Assembly (NCBI GenBank): GCA_015654535.1 | Contig: JAATGU010000057.1 | Coordinates: 1 to 45,639, forward strand | Length of the DNA: 45,639 nt | Source of the DNA: Bacteroidales bacterium | GTDB lineage: Bacteria > Bacteroidota > Bacteroidia > Bacteroidales > Bacteroidaceae | Direction of reading: 5' to 3' | Shown: piece after piece, positions 8,845-17,572 of the stretch | How the letters are laid out: each line of letters opens with the position of its first letter | Position numbering within the stretch: position 1 is the first letter of the stretch | Made by a program: the position numbers and the translations under genes | Notes under the pieces: generated by a model | Database searches by the model: none | The model's input: the letters and a program-made list of their open reading frames with translations, nothing else | What the model was told of the DNA's origin: nothing

Positions 8845-9666
8845 ATGAAGAAAACTATTTTGTTGTTATTGATGTGTTTACTGTTTCCGGGCATTCATGC
8901 GCAGACGTACAAAGAACTCTTCGATAAGGCAATTCATTATGAAGATGTGGATAGTCTTACCAAGGCGGAGGCTTATTACAAAGAAGCACTGAAAATGGAA
9001 CCTGCAAATGCTCATAATTGTATGATATTTGGCAATTTAGGACGCCTTCAGCGCCGTATGCAAAGACTGGATGAAGCGGTGGACTCTTATAACTACGCTT
9101 TAAGTTTGGCTCCGCTATCTATCCCTATTTTGATGGATCGTGCCTCTCTCTTTTTGGAAATGGGTAATGTGGATAGATCTTATATAGATTGCAGTACGGT
9201 GTTGGATGTGGATAAAGACAATACAAAAGCGTTATTGCTCCGAGCTTATTTGCAATGCAATAACCGTTCGTATAAAGAATCTCTGGCAGACTATAAGCAT
9301 TTATTGGAATTAGAACCAGGAAATATTCCTGGTGGGATGGGGCTGGTTACTCTTTATCAGAAGGAACAGAAATATGCGGAAGCGCTTGAAATAGCGAATA
9401 AATTAATTATTGAAGCTCCGGAAGATGCTGAGTTATACATTCTTCGTGCAGGATTGGAAAAGGACATGGCTCATTTGGATCTATCTCTTTTCGATTTGGA
9501 TAAATCTATCAGTTTGGCAGCTACATATGCAAATGCCTATGTTTTGCGTGGTGAAATTTTGTTAGCGCAAAAGAAAAAAGAAATGGCAAAGATGGATTTT
9601 TATAAAGCAATAGAACTTGGGATTCCCCGTTCGGACTTAATGGAACAACTAAAAGAATGTAAATGA
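8845..9666 (+). CDS. Secreted tetratricopeptide-repeat protein
   Basis: This 273-residue protein begins with a signal peptide (MKKTILLLLMCLLFPGIHAQ), so it is exported to the periplasm or outer surface. The rest is a run of about six to seven TPR-type helical hairpins (for example AEAYYKEALKMEP and AVDSYNYALSLAP), which form protein-binding scaffolds. There is no catalytic domain. The stop codon lies inside the terminator hairpin at 9661-9680. Its co-transcription with cysteine synthase does not itself suggest a role, so the binding partner is unknown. Confidence 0.88.
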   Translation: MKKTILLLLMCLLFPGIHAQTYKELFDKAIHYEDVDSLTKAEAYYKEALKMEPANAHNCMIFGNLGRLQRRMQRLDEAVDSYNYALSLAPLSIPILMDRASLFLEMGNVDRSYIDCSTVLDVDKDNTKALLLRAYLQCNNRSYKESLADYKHLLELEPGNIPGGMGLVTLYQKEQKYAEALEIANKLIIEAPEDAELYILRAGLEKDMAHLDLSLFDLDKSISLAATYANAYVLRGEILLAQKKKEMAKMDFYKAIELGIPRSDLMEQLKECK

Positions 9667-9684
9667 GCATTTGCTCATTTTTAT
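9661..9684. terminator. Terminator between the TPR gene and recQ, likely bidirectional
   Basis: AAATGAGCA (9661-9669) pairs perfectly with TGCTCATTT (9672-9680). T-rich sequence follows on the plus strand and A-rich sequence precedes it. The hairpin overlaps the TPR stop codon and abuts the recQ stop at 9681. Confidence 0.7.
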
Positions 9685-11489
9685 TCTTTTACTAATTTAT
9701 TGATTAATGTCACAAAATCTTTTCCGTATCTTTCTTTTTTATATTCCCCAATTCCGCTAATATTTCCAAATTCTTCTATGGATATTGGACGGAGGGTACT
9801 TAAGGAGTGCAGAACTTTATCTGATAATACAATATATGCCGGAACATTTTGTTCATCTGCTAACTTCTTTCTCAGAACACGTAACTCTTCAAAAATAGTA
9901 TTATCCAGATTATCATAAACTATCTTTTCGGACTTAGATTCTTTGATGCTCTTCTTTTTCTTGCTTTTGATTATAGATTCTTCACGTTTAATAATTACCA
10001 AGGTTGCTTTTGCTTTTCCAAAAAGGATATCTCGCCCGCTATTTGTGATTTTGAGATGATTACTTTCGTTATAAGCGATTTCAAAATATCCCAACTGAAG
10101 TATTTGTAACAAATAATCATACCAATCTCTAGGAGGGATGTCCCGTCCCGCACCAAATGTCTTTAGCTTATTATATCCTTTTTCAATAACTTCCGCATTA
10201 TTGAACCCTTTTAAAATGTCTACCAACATGGTTGTTCCTATTTCTTCATTAGTACGGACAATGGCACTTAGCGCTTTCTGTACAATAATAGTTCCATCAA
10301 AACGCTCAGGAGGATTTTTACAAACATCGCAGTTACCACAATCTTTATTCACTGTCTCTCCAAAATAGCTTAGCAATATCCTACGGCGACAAATATTGGC
10401 TTCTGCATATTGCTGCATTCGGCTTAACTTTTCCAAATTGATATTTTGCTGGCTACTGTCATGTGCAAACTTGCTGAGTAAGATCAAATCACTCAATGAA
10501 TAAAATAGAAGAGTATCACTTTCCATTCCATCTCTTCCCGCACGGCCTATCTCCTGATAATAATTTTCAATACTTTTAGGTAGATTATAATGGATAACCC
10601 ACCGTACGTTTGATTTATCGATGCCCATTCCGAAAGCAATTGTGGCGCATACTACCTGTACTTTATCATTGATGAAGTCATTTTGCGCCTTATTTCTTTC
10701 CATAACAGAACGTCCTGCATGATAAATAGCAGTCTTTATTCCATTCTCTTGTAACATTTTAGCCACATTCTCTGTCTTACTACGACTCATACAATAGATT
10801 ATTCCGCATTGATGAGGTCTTTTTACAATAAAATCTAATATTGTCTTACTTTTTTCTTTTTGTTGGTAACCTCTTTTCACTGTTAAGCTAAGGTTAGGTC
10901 GATCGAAAGATGAAATAAATACTTTTGGATCTTTAAGACGTAGTTGATGAAGAATATCGGTTCTGGTTATTTTATCAGCTGTAGCAGTTAATGCGATGAT
11001 CGGGACTTCAGGAAATTTTTCCCTAAGTATGCTCATTTGAGTGTATTCAGGTCGAAAGTCGTGCCCCCATTGTGATATACAGTGTGCTTCGTCTATTGCG
11101 AACAAAGAAAGCTGGATGTCGCAAAGCAGAAAGTCGATTTCCGATAATAACTTTTCAGGTGAAACGTACAGCAACTTAATCTTTCCCATCAAGCATTCGC
11201 GCCGAAGATTTGCATTTTCTGTTTCCGTATTATTACTATTCAAAGCCCCAGCCGCAATTCCGTTAGACTGAAGCGCTTCTACTTGATCTTTCATTAATGA
11301 AATCAAAGGAGATACAACAATTGCAGTTCCTTCGAGCAGTAAAGCCGGCAATTGGAAGCAAATAGATTTTCCTCCTCCAGTAGGCATTAAAACCAAGGAG
11401 TCTTTTTTGGCAAGAGTCTGATTAATAATCTCTTCTTGGAGTGGCCGGAAAGAGTCATAACCGAAGTATGTTTTAAGTGTGCGGAGCAT
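9681..11489 (-). CDS. recQ: ATP-dependent DNA helicase RecQ
   Basis: RecQ is a 3'-5' DNA helicase for recombination and stalled-fork repair. This 602-residue protein has the complete layout. Residues 1-340 are superfamily-2 helicase lobes, with Walker A MPTGGGKS at 35-42, the DEAH box near 133, and QEIGRAGRDG near 310. A RecQ-Ct zinc-binding region (CRRRILLSYFGE, CGNCDVC) is near 365-390. A winged helix lies near 400-480, and an HRDC domain near 525-600 begins at ELRVLRKKLADEQNVPAYIV. A Lys/Ser-rich linker lies at about 495-515. Convergent with the TPR gene. Confidence 0.96.
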   Translation of the reverse strand: MLRTLKTYFGYDSFRPLQEEIINQTLAKKDSLVLMPTGGGKSICFQLPALLLEGTAIVVSPLISLMKDQVEALQSNGIAAGALNSNNTETENANLRRECLMGKIKLLYVSPEKLLSEIDFLLCDIQLSLFAIDEAHCISQWGHDFRPEYTQMSILREKFPEVPIIALTATADKITRTDILHQLRLKDPKVFISSFDRPNLSLTVKRGYQQKEKSKTILDFIVKRPHQCGIIYCMSRSKTENVAKMLQENGIKTAIYHAGRSVMERNKAQNDFINDKVQVVCATIAFGMGIDKSNVRWVIHYNLPKSIENYYQEIGRAGRDGMESDTLLFYSLSDLILLSKFAHDSSQQNINLEKLSRMQQYAEANICRRRILLSYFGETVNKDCGNCDVCKNPPERFDGTIIVQKALSAIVRTNEEIGTTMLVDILKGFNNAEVIEKGYNKLKTFGAGRDIPPRDWYDYLLQILQLGYFEIAYNESNHLKITNSGRDILFGKAKATLVIIKREESIIKSKKKKSIKESKSEKIVYDNLDNTIFEELRVLRKKLADEQNVPAYIVLSDKVLHSLSTLRPISIEEFGNISGIGEYKKERYGKDFVTLINKLVKE

Positions 11490-11515
11490 AGTCTTTTTAT
11501 TATCTTATGGAGACA

Positions 11516-11523
11516 CAAAGGTA
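11516..11523 (-). promoter_or_regulatory. recQ promoter, -7 box
   Basis: On the minus strand TACCTTTG matches TAnnTTTG and lies 26 bp before the recQ ATG. The -33 box is not clear. Confidence 0.5.
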
Positions 11524-11792
11524 CATTAAAAAGAAAAGATAAGAGCTGCTGATCTAAATTTATTAAGCTATATTTTAAAAAAGGTCATTTGATAATGTAT
11601 TTACAGAGTTGTTTTGTGTTAAAAATCCTTCCATAATTAAATAGACTAATTAAATAACCTATAAGTTAATAATATTTTAGAAAAATATAATACTAAATAC
11701 TTGCATATGTGGAAAAGATGTCTGAAATTTGTAACATCAATGTAAAGGATATAGATAGACATTTTATAAATAAAACCTAACCAGTTAATTCG
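11524..11792. promoter_or_regulatory. AT-rich spacer with a probable promoter for the AraC-type gene
   Basis: No gene is seen here. A CTTG box at 11700-11703, a 20-bp spacer and GAAATTTG at 11724-11731 resemble the Bacteroides promoter, with one mismatch in each box. This would give a leader of about 55 bases for the gene at 11793. Confidence 0.4.
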
Positions 11793-12278
11793 ATGAGTGA
11801 TTTACAAGCAAAAAAAGTAGGAAGCAAGACTTCCGTTAATGAGAATGCGCCTCTCAAAAAGCCTTACAATCTAAGAGAGAAGAAGGAAAAAAAGGCTGCT
11901 TACAGGTCTTTGATTAGACCAGAACTTGCAGACGAGTTGTATGATAAGATACTAAACATCGTTGTAGTTCAGAAAAAGTACAAAGATCCTGACTATTCAG
12001 CAAAGGATCTGGCTAAAGAGCTGAAGACTAACACCCGTTATCTTTCTGCTGTTGTTAATTCCCGTTTTGGGATGAACTATTCTTGTTTATTGAATGAATA
12101 TAGAGTAAAAGATGCTCTACACATTTTAATAGACAAGAGATATGCGGATATGAATGTGGAAGAGATTAGTTCGATGGTAGGATTTGCTAATCGTCAATCT
12201 TTCTATGCTGCATTTTATAAAAATGTAGGCCAGACACCTAACGGTTACCGTAAAAAAAATGCAGAACTAAATAAATAA
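11793..12278 (+). CDS. AraC-type DNA-binding protein without a sensor domain
   Basis: This 161-residue regulator consists of a basic N-terminal tail (about residues 1-45, rich in Lys) and an AraC/XylS double helix-turn-helix at about 55-155. The first HTH is in YSAKDLAKELKTNTRYLSAV. The second holds the family signature: MNVEEISSMVGFANRQSFYA, then FYKNVGQTPNGYRKK. No ligand-binding, receiver or membrane domain is present, so activity must depend on its level, a partner or modification. It has its own promoter and terminator. Regulatory targets cannot be told from the sequence. Confidence 0.85.
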   Translation: MSDLQAKKVGSKTSVNENAPLKKPYNLREKKEKKAAYRSLIRPELADELYDKILNIVVVQKKYKDPDYSAKDLAKELKTNTRYLSAVVNSRFGMNYSCLLNEYRVKDALHILIDKRYADMNVEEISSMVGFANRQSFYAAFYKNVGQTPNGYRKKNAELNK

Positions 12279-12308
12279 CTATTTAGTATTTATTGTACTT
12301 TTATTGAG

Positions 12309-12350
12309 AAAAGGATTATTCCAATATTTTTTTGGAATTATCCTTTTTTC
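12309..12350 (+). terminator. Terminator after the AraC-type gene
   Basis: A 16-bp stem with one mismatch (12309-12324 with 12332-12347) is followed by T residues. It lies 30 bp after the stop codon. Confidence 0.85.
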
Positions 12351-12371
12351 TTGTTTTGTGTTATTTATTAA

Positions 12372-14432
12372 ATGCAATATAATATGAAAAGACCATTAAT
12401 ATTGATAATTATGATTATGTCATTACTTTCTTCCTATGGGAATACAAAAAAAACAACCACAAAGGTAGATAATTTTGATTATAGAGTTGAGCAGTTTGCT
12501 GATTTACAAATTCTTAGATATAGAGTACATGACTTTGATCAGCTGCCTTTAAAACAGAAGGAATTAATCTATTTTCTTTCGCAGGGAGCTCTTCAGGGAC
12601 GTGATATATTGTTTGATCAAAATGGGAAATATAACCTGACTATTCGTCGACTGCTTGAAGCTGTTTATACCAACTATGCTGGTGATAAGAAGGATACAAA
12701 TTTTGTAAATATGGAAACTTATCTCAAAAGAGTATGGTTTTCTAATGGTATTCATCATCATTATGGATCAGAAAAGTTTATCCCCGGCTTTACTGTGGAA
12801 TTCTTTAAAGGAGCCATTGAAAAGACTGATCCGACTAAGCTTCCTCTTGAAAAAGGACAAACTGTTACTCAGCTTTGTGATGAGGTATTTCCTGTAATAT
12901 TTGATCCCAAAATAATGCCTAAGCGTGTGAATCAGGTTGATGGCGAAGATCTGATATTAACTTCTGCCAGCAATTATTATGAAGGTGTGACGCAAAAAGA
13001 AGCGGAAGACTTTTATAATGCGATGAAAAATCCGAATGATTCTACCCCTATCTCTTATGGACTTAATAGTCGCTTGGTAAAGGAAAATGGGAAGATATTT
13101 GAAAAGGTCTGGAAAGTGGGAGGTTTATATTCTTCGGCAATAGATAAAATTGTTTATTGGTTAAATAAGGCGGAGAAGGTTGCTGAAAATGATGCGCAGA
13201 AAGCTGTAATAGCTAAATTGATAGAATATTATAAAACCGGTGATTTGAAAACTTTTGATGATTATAGTATTCTTTGGGTAAAGGATCTCAATTCGCGGGT
13301 TGACTTTACGAATGGATTTACGGAAACTTATGGTGATCCTCTTGGACTGAAGGCTAGTTGGGAATCTATTGTGAACTTCAAAGATTTGGAAGCAACAAAG
13401 AGAACAGAAACTATTAGTGCCAACGCTAAGTGGTTTGAAGATCATTCGCCAGTAGCTAAAAAGTTTAAAAAAGAAGATGTTAAAGGTGTTTCTGCCAAAG
13501 TAATTACAGCTGCAATTCTTGCAGGTGATTTATATCCGTCAACAGCCATTGGAATAAATCTGCCTAATTCTAATTGGATTCGGGCTCATCACGGTTCTAA
13601 ATCGGTCACAATTGGTAACCTTACCGATGCGTATAACAGGGCTGCCCATGGTAATGGCTTTTTGGAAGAATTTGCATACAGCAAGGCTGAAATTGAGATG
13701 AACAATAAGTATGCTGATTTAACGGGTGATGTTCATACTGACTTGCATGAATGTTTAGGTCATGGTTCAGGAAAATTGCTTCCAGGTGTTGACCCTGATG
13801 CACTAAAAGCTTACGGATCAACGATAGAAGAGGCTCGTGCCGATTTGTTTGGCTTGTATTATCTCCCTGATAAGAAGTTGCAGGAATTAGGCGTTGTTCC
13901 TGATGAGGATGCTTATAAAGCGGAATATTATACGTATATGATGAACGGATTAATGACGCAACTGGTTCGCATTCAATTAGGAAATAGTGTGGAAGAATCT
14001 CATATGCGTAATCGTCAGCTGATTGCTCGGTGGGCTTTTGAAAAAGGAGCTGCCGACAAAGTAGTGGAACTAGTAAAAAAAGGTGGCAAGACTTATGTCC
14101 GTATTAATGATTATAAGAAACTTCGTGTTTTATTTGGTAAACTGTTAGCAGAAATCCAACGAATTAAATCAGAAGGTGATCTTGCTGCTGCTCGTGATTT
14201 GGTAGAAACTTATGCGGTAAAGGTTGATCCTGCGCTTCATGCAGAAGTCTTGGAACGGTATAAAAAGTTGAATCTGGCTCCTTATAAGGGATTTTTGAAC
14301 CCTGTTTATCAAGCGGTGACCAACAAAGATGGAAAAATTACCGATGTGAAGGTTTCTTATGAAGAAGGATATGCAGAACAAATGCTTCGCTACGGAAAAG
14401 AATATTCTACCTTGCCTAACAGAAATGAGTAG
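12372..14432 (+). CDS. Dipeptidyl peptidase III (M49 zinc peptidase)
   Basis: This enzyme removes dipeptides from peptide N-termini. It has the M49 zinc site HECLGH (H459, E460, H464 from this start), the form known from Bacteroides enzymes, and the second zinc motif EEARAD near 486-491. The length of 686 residues is close to the family norm. A second ATG at 12384 (MKRPLILIIMIMSLL) gives a cleaner signal peptide and may be the true start. No lipobox Cys is visible, so export is likely but the final location is unsure. The AlkD-like gene starts only 6 bp after the stop, so the two are probably co-transcribed. Confidence 0.93.
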   Translation: MQYNMKRPLILIIMIMSLLSSYGNTKKTTTKVDNFDYRVEQFADLQILRYRVHDFDQLPLKQKELIYFLSQGALQGRDILFDQNGKYNLTIRRLLEAVYTNYAGDKKDTNFVNMETYLKRVWFSNGIHHHYGSEKFIPGFTVEFFKGAIEKTDPTKLPLEKGQTVTQLCDEVFPVIFDPKIMPKRVNQVDGEDLILTSASNYYEGVTQKEAEDFYNAMKNPNDSTPISYGLNSRLVKENGKIFEKVWKVGGLYSSAIDKIVYWLNKAEKVAENDAQKAVIAKLIEYYKTGDLKTFDDYSILWVKDLNSRVDFTNGFTETYGDPLGLKASWESIVNFKDLEATKRTETISANAKWFEDHSPVAKKFKKEDVKGVSAKVITAAILAGDLYPSTAIGINLPNSNWIRAHHGSKSVTIGNLTDAYNRAAHGNGFLEEFAYSKAEIEMNNKYADLTGDVHTDLHECLGHGSGKLLPGVDPDALKAYGSTIEEARADLFGLYYLPDKKLQELGVVPDEDAYKAEYYTYMMNGLMTQLVRIQLGNSVEESHMRNRQLIARWAFEKGAADKVVELVKKGGKTYVRINDYKKLRVLFGKLLAEIQRIKSEGDLAAARDLVETYAVKVDPALHAEVLERYKKLNLAPYKGFLNPVYQAVTNKDGKITDVKVSYEEGYAEQMLRYGKEYSTLPNRNE

Positions 14433-14438
14433 CCATTT

Positions 14439-15107
14439 ATGGAAATCAATGAATTAATTAAAGAAATAAAAATGCAACTCCGTTTATCGATGAATGGAGT
14501 TGCATCTAAAAGTATGCGGGAAAAAGGATTGGCGTATAAACTCAACTTCGGAGTGGAGTTGCCTCGCCTGAAAGAAATTGCCCGACAATACGATCAGAAT
14601 CATGATTTGGCACAGACTCTTTGGAAAGAGAACGTACGGGAATCTAAAATTCTGGCTGGAATGTTGCAACCCATTGATACTTTCTTTCCCGAAATTGCCG
14701 ATATTTGGGTGGAAGATATTTGGAATGCCGAGATAGCCGAATTAACTTGCATGAACCTTTTTCAATATTTACCCTATGCCCCTGCAAAGGCTTTTCAATG
14801 GATGGCAAATGAAAAGGAATATCCTCAAGCTTGCGGATTTCTTCTTGCAGCCAGACTTTTGGGTAAAGGAACAGAGATGAACGAACGTGCTGAAGAGGAG
14901 TTTTTTGATCAAACAATGACTGCATTACTTTCTTCCGATTATTTTCCAAGGAAAGCAGCAGCATTGGCTTTGAAAAAATATGGTTCGCAAAGCAAACGGA
15001 ATGCTGAAAAAGTATTTCAGCTGATAGATAAAGATGAATCATTGAAAGAGGGAGAGGCGAGATTTCTACTCGATGATATAAAATTAGAGATAGAATATTT
15101 GCTTTAA
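14439..15107 (+). CDS. AlkD-like DNA alkylation repair protein
   Basis: This 222-residue all-helical HEAT-repeat protein resembles the AlkD/AlkC DNA glycosylase superfamily, which removes alkylated bases. Visible family features are the N-terminal MREKGLAYKLNFGVELPRLK region, repeated helical hairpins, and conserved aromatic and acidic residues in ADIWVEDIWNAEIAE near 90. I could not place the exact catalytic residues, so the activity is inferred from overall resemblance. A perfect 10-bp inverted repeat (14472-14481 with 14496-14505) near the gene start could fold in the mRNA. The gene is closely coupled to the peptidase upstream. Confidence 0.72.
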   Translation: MEINELIKEIKMQLRLSMNGVASKSMREKGLAYKLNFGVELPRLKEIARQYDQNHDLAQTLWKENVRESKILAGMLQPIDTFFPEIADIWVEDIWNAEIAELTCMNLFQYLPYAPAKAFQWMANEKEYPQACGFLLAARLLGKGTEMNERAEEEFFDQTMTALLSSDYFPRKAAALALKKYGSQSKRNAEKVFQLIDKDESLKEGEARFLLDDIKLEIEYLL

Positions 15108-15132
15108 TCTTTTCTCTTTCCACAAAAAGGTT

Positions 15133-15140
15133 TAACTTTG
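15133..15140 (+). promoter_or_regulatory. fur-family gene promoter, -7 box
   Basis: TAACTTTG matches TAnnTTTG and lies 22 bp before the start codon. A partial -33 box (TTTT) lies 19 bp upstream at 15110-15113. Confidence 0.55.
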
Positions 15141-15162
15141 TTCGCGGTAAAACTACCAGATT

Positions 15163-15633
15163 ATGGAAAAATTGAATGTGAAAGATACGGTTAAACAGAT
15201 ATTTACAGAATATCTCAATGCAAACGCTCATAGGAAAACGCCAGAACGTTATGCTATACTTGATACCATTTATTCCATTGATGGACATTTTGGCATTGAC
15301 ATGCTTTACAGTAAAATGATGAATCAGGAAAATTTTCGCGTAAGCCGCGCCACTCTGTACAACACAATTATACTTCTTATTGATGCAAAGCTCATTATCA
15401 AGCATCAGTTTGGTACTAGCTCCCAGTACGAGAAATCCTATAATATTGAAACTCACCACCATTTAATATGTACTGAATGTGGAAAGGTGACTGAATTTCA
15501 AAATGAATCGCTTAAAAAAGCAATAGCCAGTACACGGCTCACTAAGTTTCAAATGTCCCACTATTCCTTATATATATATGGCATTTGCAGTCGGTGTGCC
15601 TGGGCGAAGAAGCGGAAAAAAATAAAAAAATAA
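15163..15633 (+). CDS. Fur-family transcriptional regulator
   Basis: This 156-residue protein has the Fur architecture: an N-terminal winged helix (VSRATLYNTIILLIDAKLI near 62-80 is the recognition helix and wing) and a C-terminal dimerisation domain. The regulatory metal site includes THHHLICTECGKVTEF near 100-115. CTEC with CSRC near the C-terminus would form the structural Cys4 zinc site. It could be an iron (Fur), peroxide (PerR) or zinc (Zur) sensor; the sequence does not settle which. purA begins 21 bp downstream, so the two may be co-transcribed. Confidence 0.88.
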   Translation: MEKLNVKDTVKQIFTEYLNANAHRKTPERYAILDTIYSIDGHFGIDMLYSKMMNQENFRVSRATLYNTIILLIDAKLIIKHQFGTSSQYEKSYNIETHHHLICTECGKVTEFQNESLKKAIASTRLTKFQMSHYSLYIYGICSRCAWAKKRKKIKK

Positions 15634-15654
15634 TATAACTATAGAATAAATAAA

Positions 15655-16926
15655 ATGAAAGTAGACGTTTTATTGGGATTACAATGGGGTGACGAAGGAA
15701 AGGGTAAAGTGGTGGATGTATTGACACCGAATTATGACGTGGTAGCTCGCTTTCAAGGCGGCCCCAATGCAGGTCATACACTTGAGTTCGAAGGTCAGAA
15801 ATATGTGCTTCGTTCCATTCCTTCCGGAGTCTTTCAGGGAGATAAAGTAAATATCATCGGTAATGGTGTGGTACTAGATCCGGCTTTATTCAAAGCTGAA
15901 GCCGAGGCTCTTGAAGCTTCCGGTCATAAACTGAAAGAAAGACTTCATATATCTAAAAAAGCTCACCTGATCTTGCCCACTCATCGTCTGCTCGATGCGG
16001 CTTATGAAGCAGCAAAAGGAGAGGCTAAAGTAGGAACGACCGGGAAAGGTATAGGACCAACCTATACAGATAAAATCAGTCGGAACGGCGTTCGTGTGGG
16101 AGATATTTTATCTCGTTTTGATGAGATTTATTCACAGGCAAAAGCTCGTCATGAAGCTATTCTTAAAAGTCTGAACTTTGAATATGATCTTACACAATTG
16201 GAAAAAGAATGGTTTGAGGGCATTGAATATCTGAAGCAGTTTCATTTAGTGGACAGTGAACATGAGATAAACAATTTGCTTCGTGATGGAAAGAGTGTGC
16301 TTTGTGAAGGAGCCCAAGGAACAATGCTCGACATAGATTTTGGTTCTTATCCTTTTGTAACTTCTTCTAATACGGTTTGTGCCGGAGCTTGCACAGGTTT
16401 GGGAGTTGCACCAAATAGAATAGGAGAGGTATACGGTATATTTAAAGCTTACTGTACTCGCGTAGGTAGTGGCCCTTTCCCCACAGAACTATTTGATGAG
16501 GCTGGAGAGAAAATCTGCCAGATTGGTCATGAATATGGCGCTGTGACGGGCAGAAAGCGCCGCTGTGGTTGGATAGATCTGGTAGCGTTAAAGTATTCCG
16601 TCATGATTAATGGTGTTACCAAGTTGATAATGATGAAGAGTGATGTGCTAGATTCCTTTGAAACAATCAAAGCTTGTGTTGCTTATAAGATGGATGGTGA
16701 GGAAATAGATTATTTTCCTTATGATATTAATGAGAATGTAGAACCTGTATATGTGGAACTTCCAGCATGGCAGGTAGATATGACAAAGATGCAAAGTGAG
16801 GATGAATTTCCTGAAGAGTTTAATGCTTATCTTTCATTTCTTGAAGAACAACTGGAAGTACCTATTAAGATTGTATCTGTAGGACCGGATAGAGAACAGA
16901 CGATCTTTCGGTATACTGAAGATTAA
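15655..16926 (+). CDS. purA: Adenylosuccinate synthetase
   Basis: PurA converts IMP and aspartate to adenylosuccinate using GTP, the first step from IMP to AMP. The 423-residue protein starts with the P-loop region LLGLQWGDEGKGKVVD, with the catalytic Asp of WGDEGKGK at about residue 13, then NAGHT near 38-42. VGTTGKGIGP near 125 and the GTP- and IMP-binding segments GAVTGRKRRCGWIDL near 300 follow. It lies directly after the Fur-family gene and ends at a strong terminator. Confidence 0.97.
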   Translation: MKVDVLLGLQWGDEGKGKVVDVLTPNYDVVARFQGGPNAGHTLEFEGQKYVLRSIPSGVFQGDKVNIIGNGVVLDPALFKAEAEALEASGHKLKERLHISKKAHLILPTHRLLDAAYEAAKGEAKVGTTGKGIGPTYTDKISRNGVRVGDILSRFDEIYSQAKARHEAILKSLNFEYDLTQLEKEWFEGIEYLKQFHLVDSEHEINNLLRDGKSVLCEGAQGTMLDIDFGSYPFVTSSNTVCAGACTGLGVAPNRIGEVYGIFKAYCTRVGSGPFPTELFDEAGEKICQIGHEYGAVTGRKRRCGWIDLVALKYSVMINGVTKLIMMKSDVLDSFETIKACVAYKMDGEEIDYFPYDINENVEPVYVELPAWQVDMTKMQSEDEFPEEFNAYLSFLEEQLEVPIKIVSVGPDREQTIFRYTED

Positions 16927-16957
16927 TTTTGTTTGAATAATAATTTAGTTTAATTTT

Positions 16958-17000
16958 ATGCTGAATGTAGTAAGTGATACTGCATTCAGCATTCTTTTAT
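16958..17000 (+). terminator. purA terminator
   Basis: A 15-bp stem including one G-U pair (16958-16972 with 16978-16992) and a T-rich tail lie 32 bp after the purA stop. It may also serve the convergent folB. Confidence 0.85.
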
Positions 17001-17005
17001 TTGCT

Positions 17006-17374
17006 TTATCGTTCACAATGCACCTCTACCCCTGCACTATCAATGTCTGCTCCCATAGGAGGGTTCTGTTTGGATAGTTTGAGATCAATAGCTTCTACTG
17101 ATGGGAAATCATGAAATAATCTGTTTATAATTCTTCCGCTCACATGCTCCAATAGAAAAGAGGGAATTTTCATCTCGGCTTTTACAACTTTATACACCTC
17201 GGCGTAACTAACAGTAAAGTTAAGATCATCACTTTTCATAGCTTCGCTGAAGTCCAATTTTAATTTCAGATCCACAATAAAGATATTGCCCACCAAGGTT
17301 TCTTGTGGTGCCACTCCATGATGAGCATAAAACTTTACTTTGTTCAGGAAGATATACATTTCTTTTATTCTCAT
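17006..17374 (-). CDS. folB: Dihydroneopterin aldolase
   Basis: FolB cleaves dihydroneopterin to hydroxymethyl-dihydropterin and glycolaldehyde in folate synthesis. The 122-residue length is typical of this small octameric T-fold enzyme. Visible motifs are FYAHHGVAPQET near 15-26 (with the conserved active-site Glu), TVSYAEVYKVV near 54, and a C-terminal segment LSKQNPPMGADIDSAGVEV. It has its own predicted promoter, and its leader contains copy B of the GTACA repeat element. Confidence 0.94.
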   Translation of the reverse strand: MRIKEMYIFLNKVKFYAHHGVAPQETLVGNIFIVDLKLKLDFSEAMKSDDLNFTVSYAEVYKVVKAEMKIPSFLLEHVSGRIINRLFHDFPSVEAIDLKLSKQNPPMGADIDSAGVEVHCER

Positions 17375-17397
17375 GTTCTGATTTGTTTAGTGATCTA

Positions 17398-17485
17398 TTT
17401 ATTTTCTTGTACAAAACATTATATTCTTTCGTACAAAACAATTTATTCTTCTGTACATAGGAATACATTCTTTTGTACAGTAGAA
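17398..17485 (-). repeat. 22-bp-period GTACA double-hairpin element, copy B
   Basis: Four GTACA cores start at 17409, 17431, 17453 and 17475, spaced exactly 22 bp apart. Read on the minus strand it aligns unit for unit with copy A. The loop of hairpin 17407-17416/17427-17436 is GAATATAATG here and GAATATAATA in copy A's first hairpin. That stem contains a G-U pair only on the minus strand, the folB mRNA strand. The element lies between the folB promoter and start codon. Confidence 0.85.
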
Positions 17486-17526
17486 TGAAAAGAAGTCTTT
17501 ATGCCTTTCGGAAGATCTTAAGAGTG

Positions 17527-17557
17527 CAAAAGTAAGAGATTCTATGGACTCGACAAT
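17527..17557 (-). promoter_or_regulatory. folB promoter
   Basis: On the minus strand there is an ATTG -33 box (17557-17554), a 19-bp spacer and a TACTTTTG -7 box (17534-17527). The implied leader of about 145 bases carries the whole GTACA repeat element. Confidence 0.65.
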
Positions 17558-17572
17558 CATTTATTGAAAATA

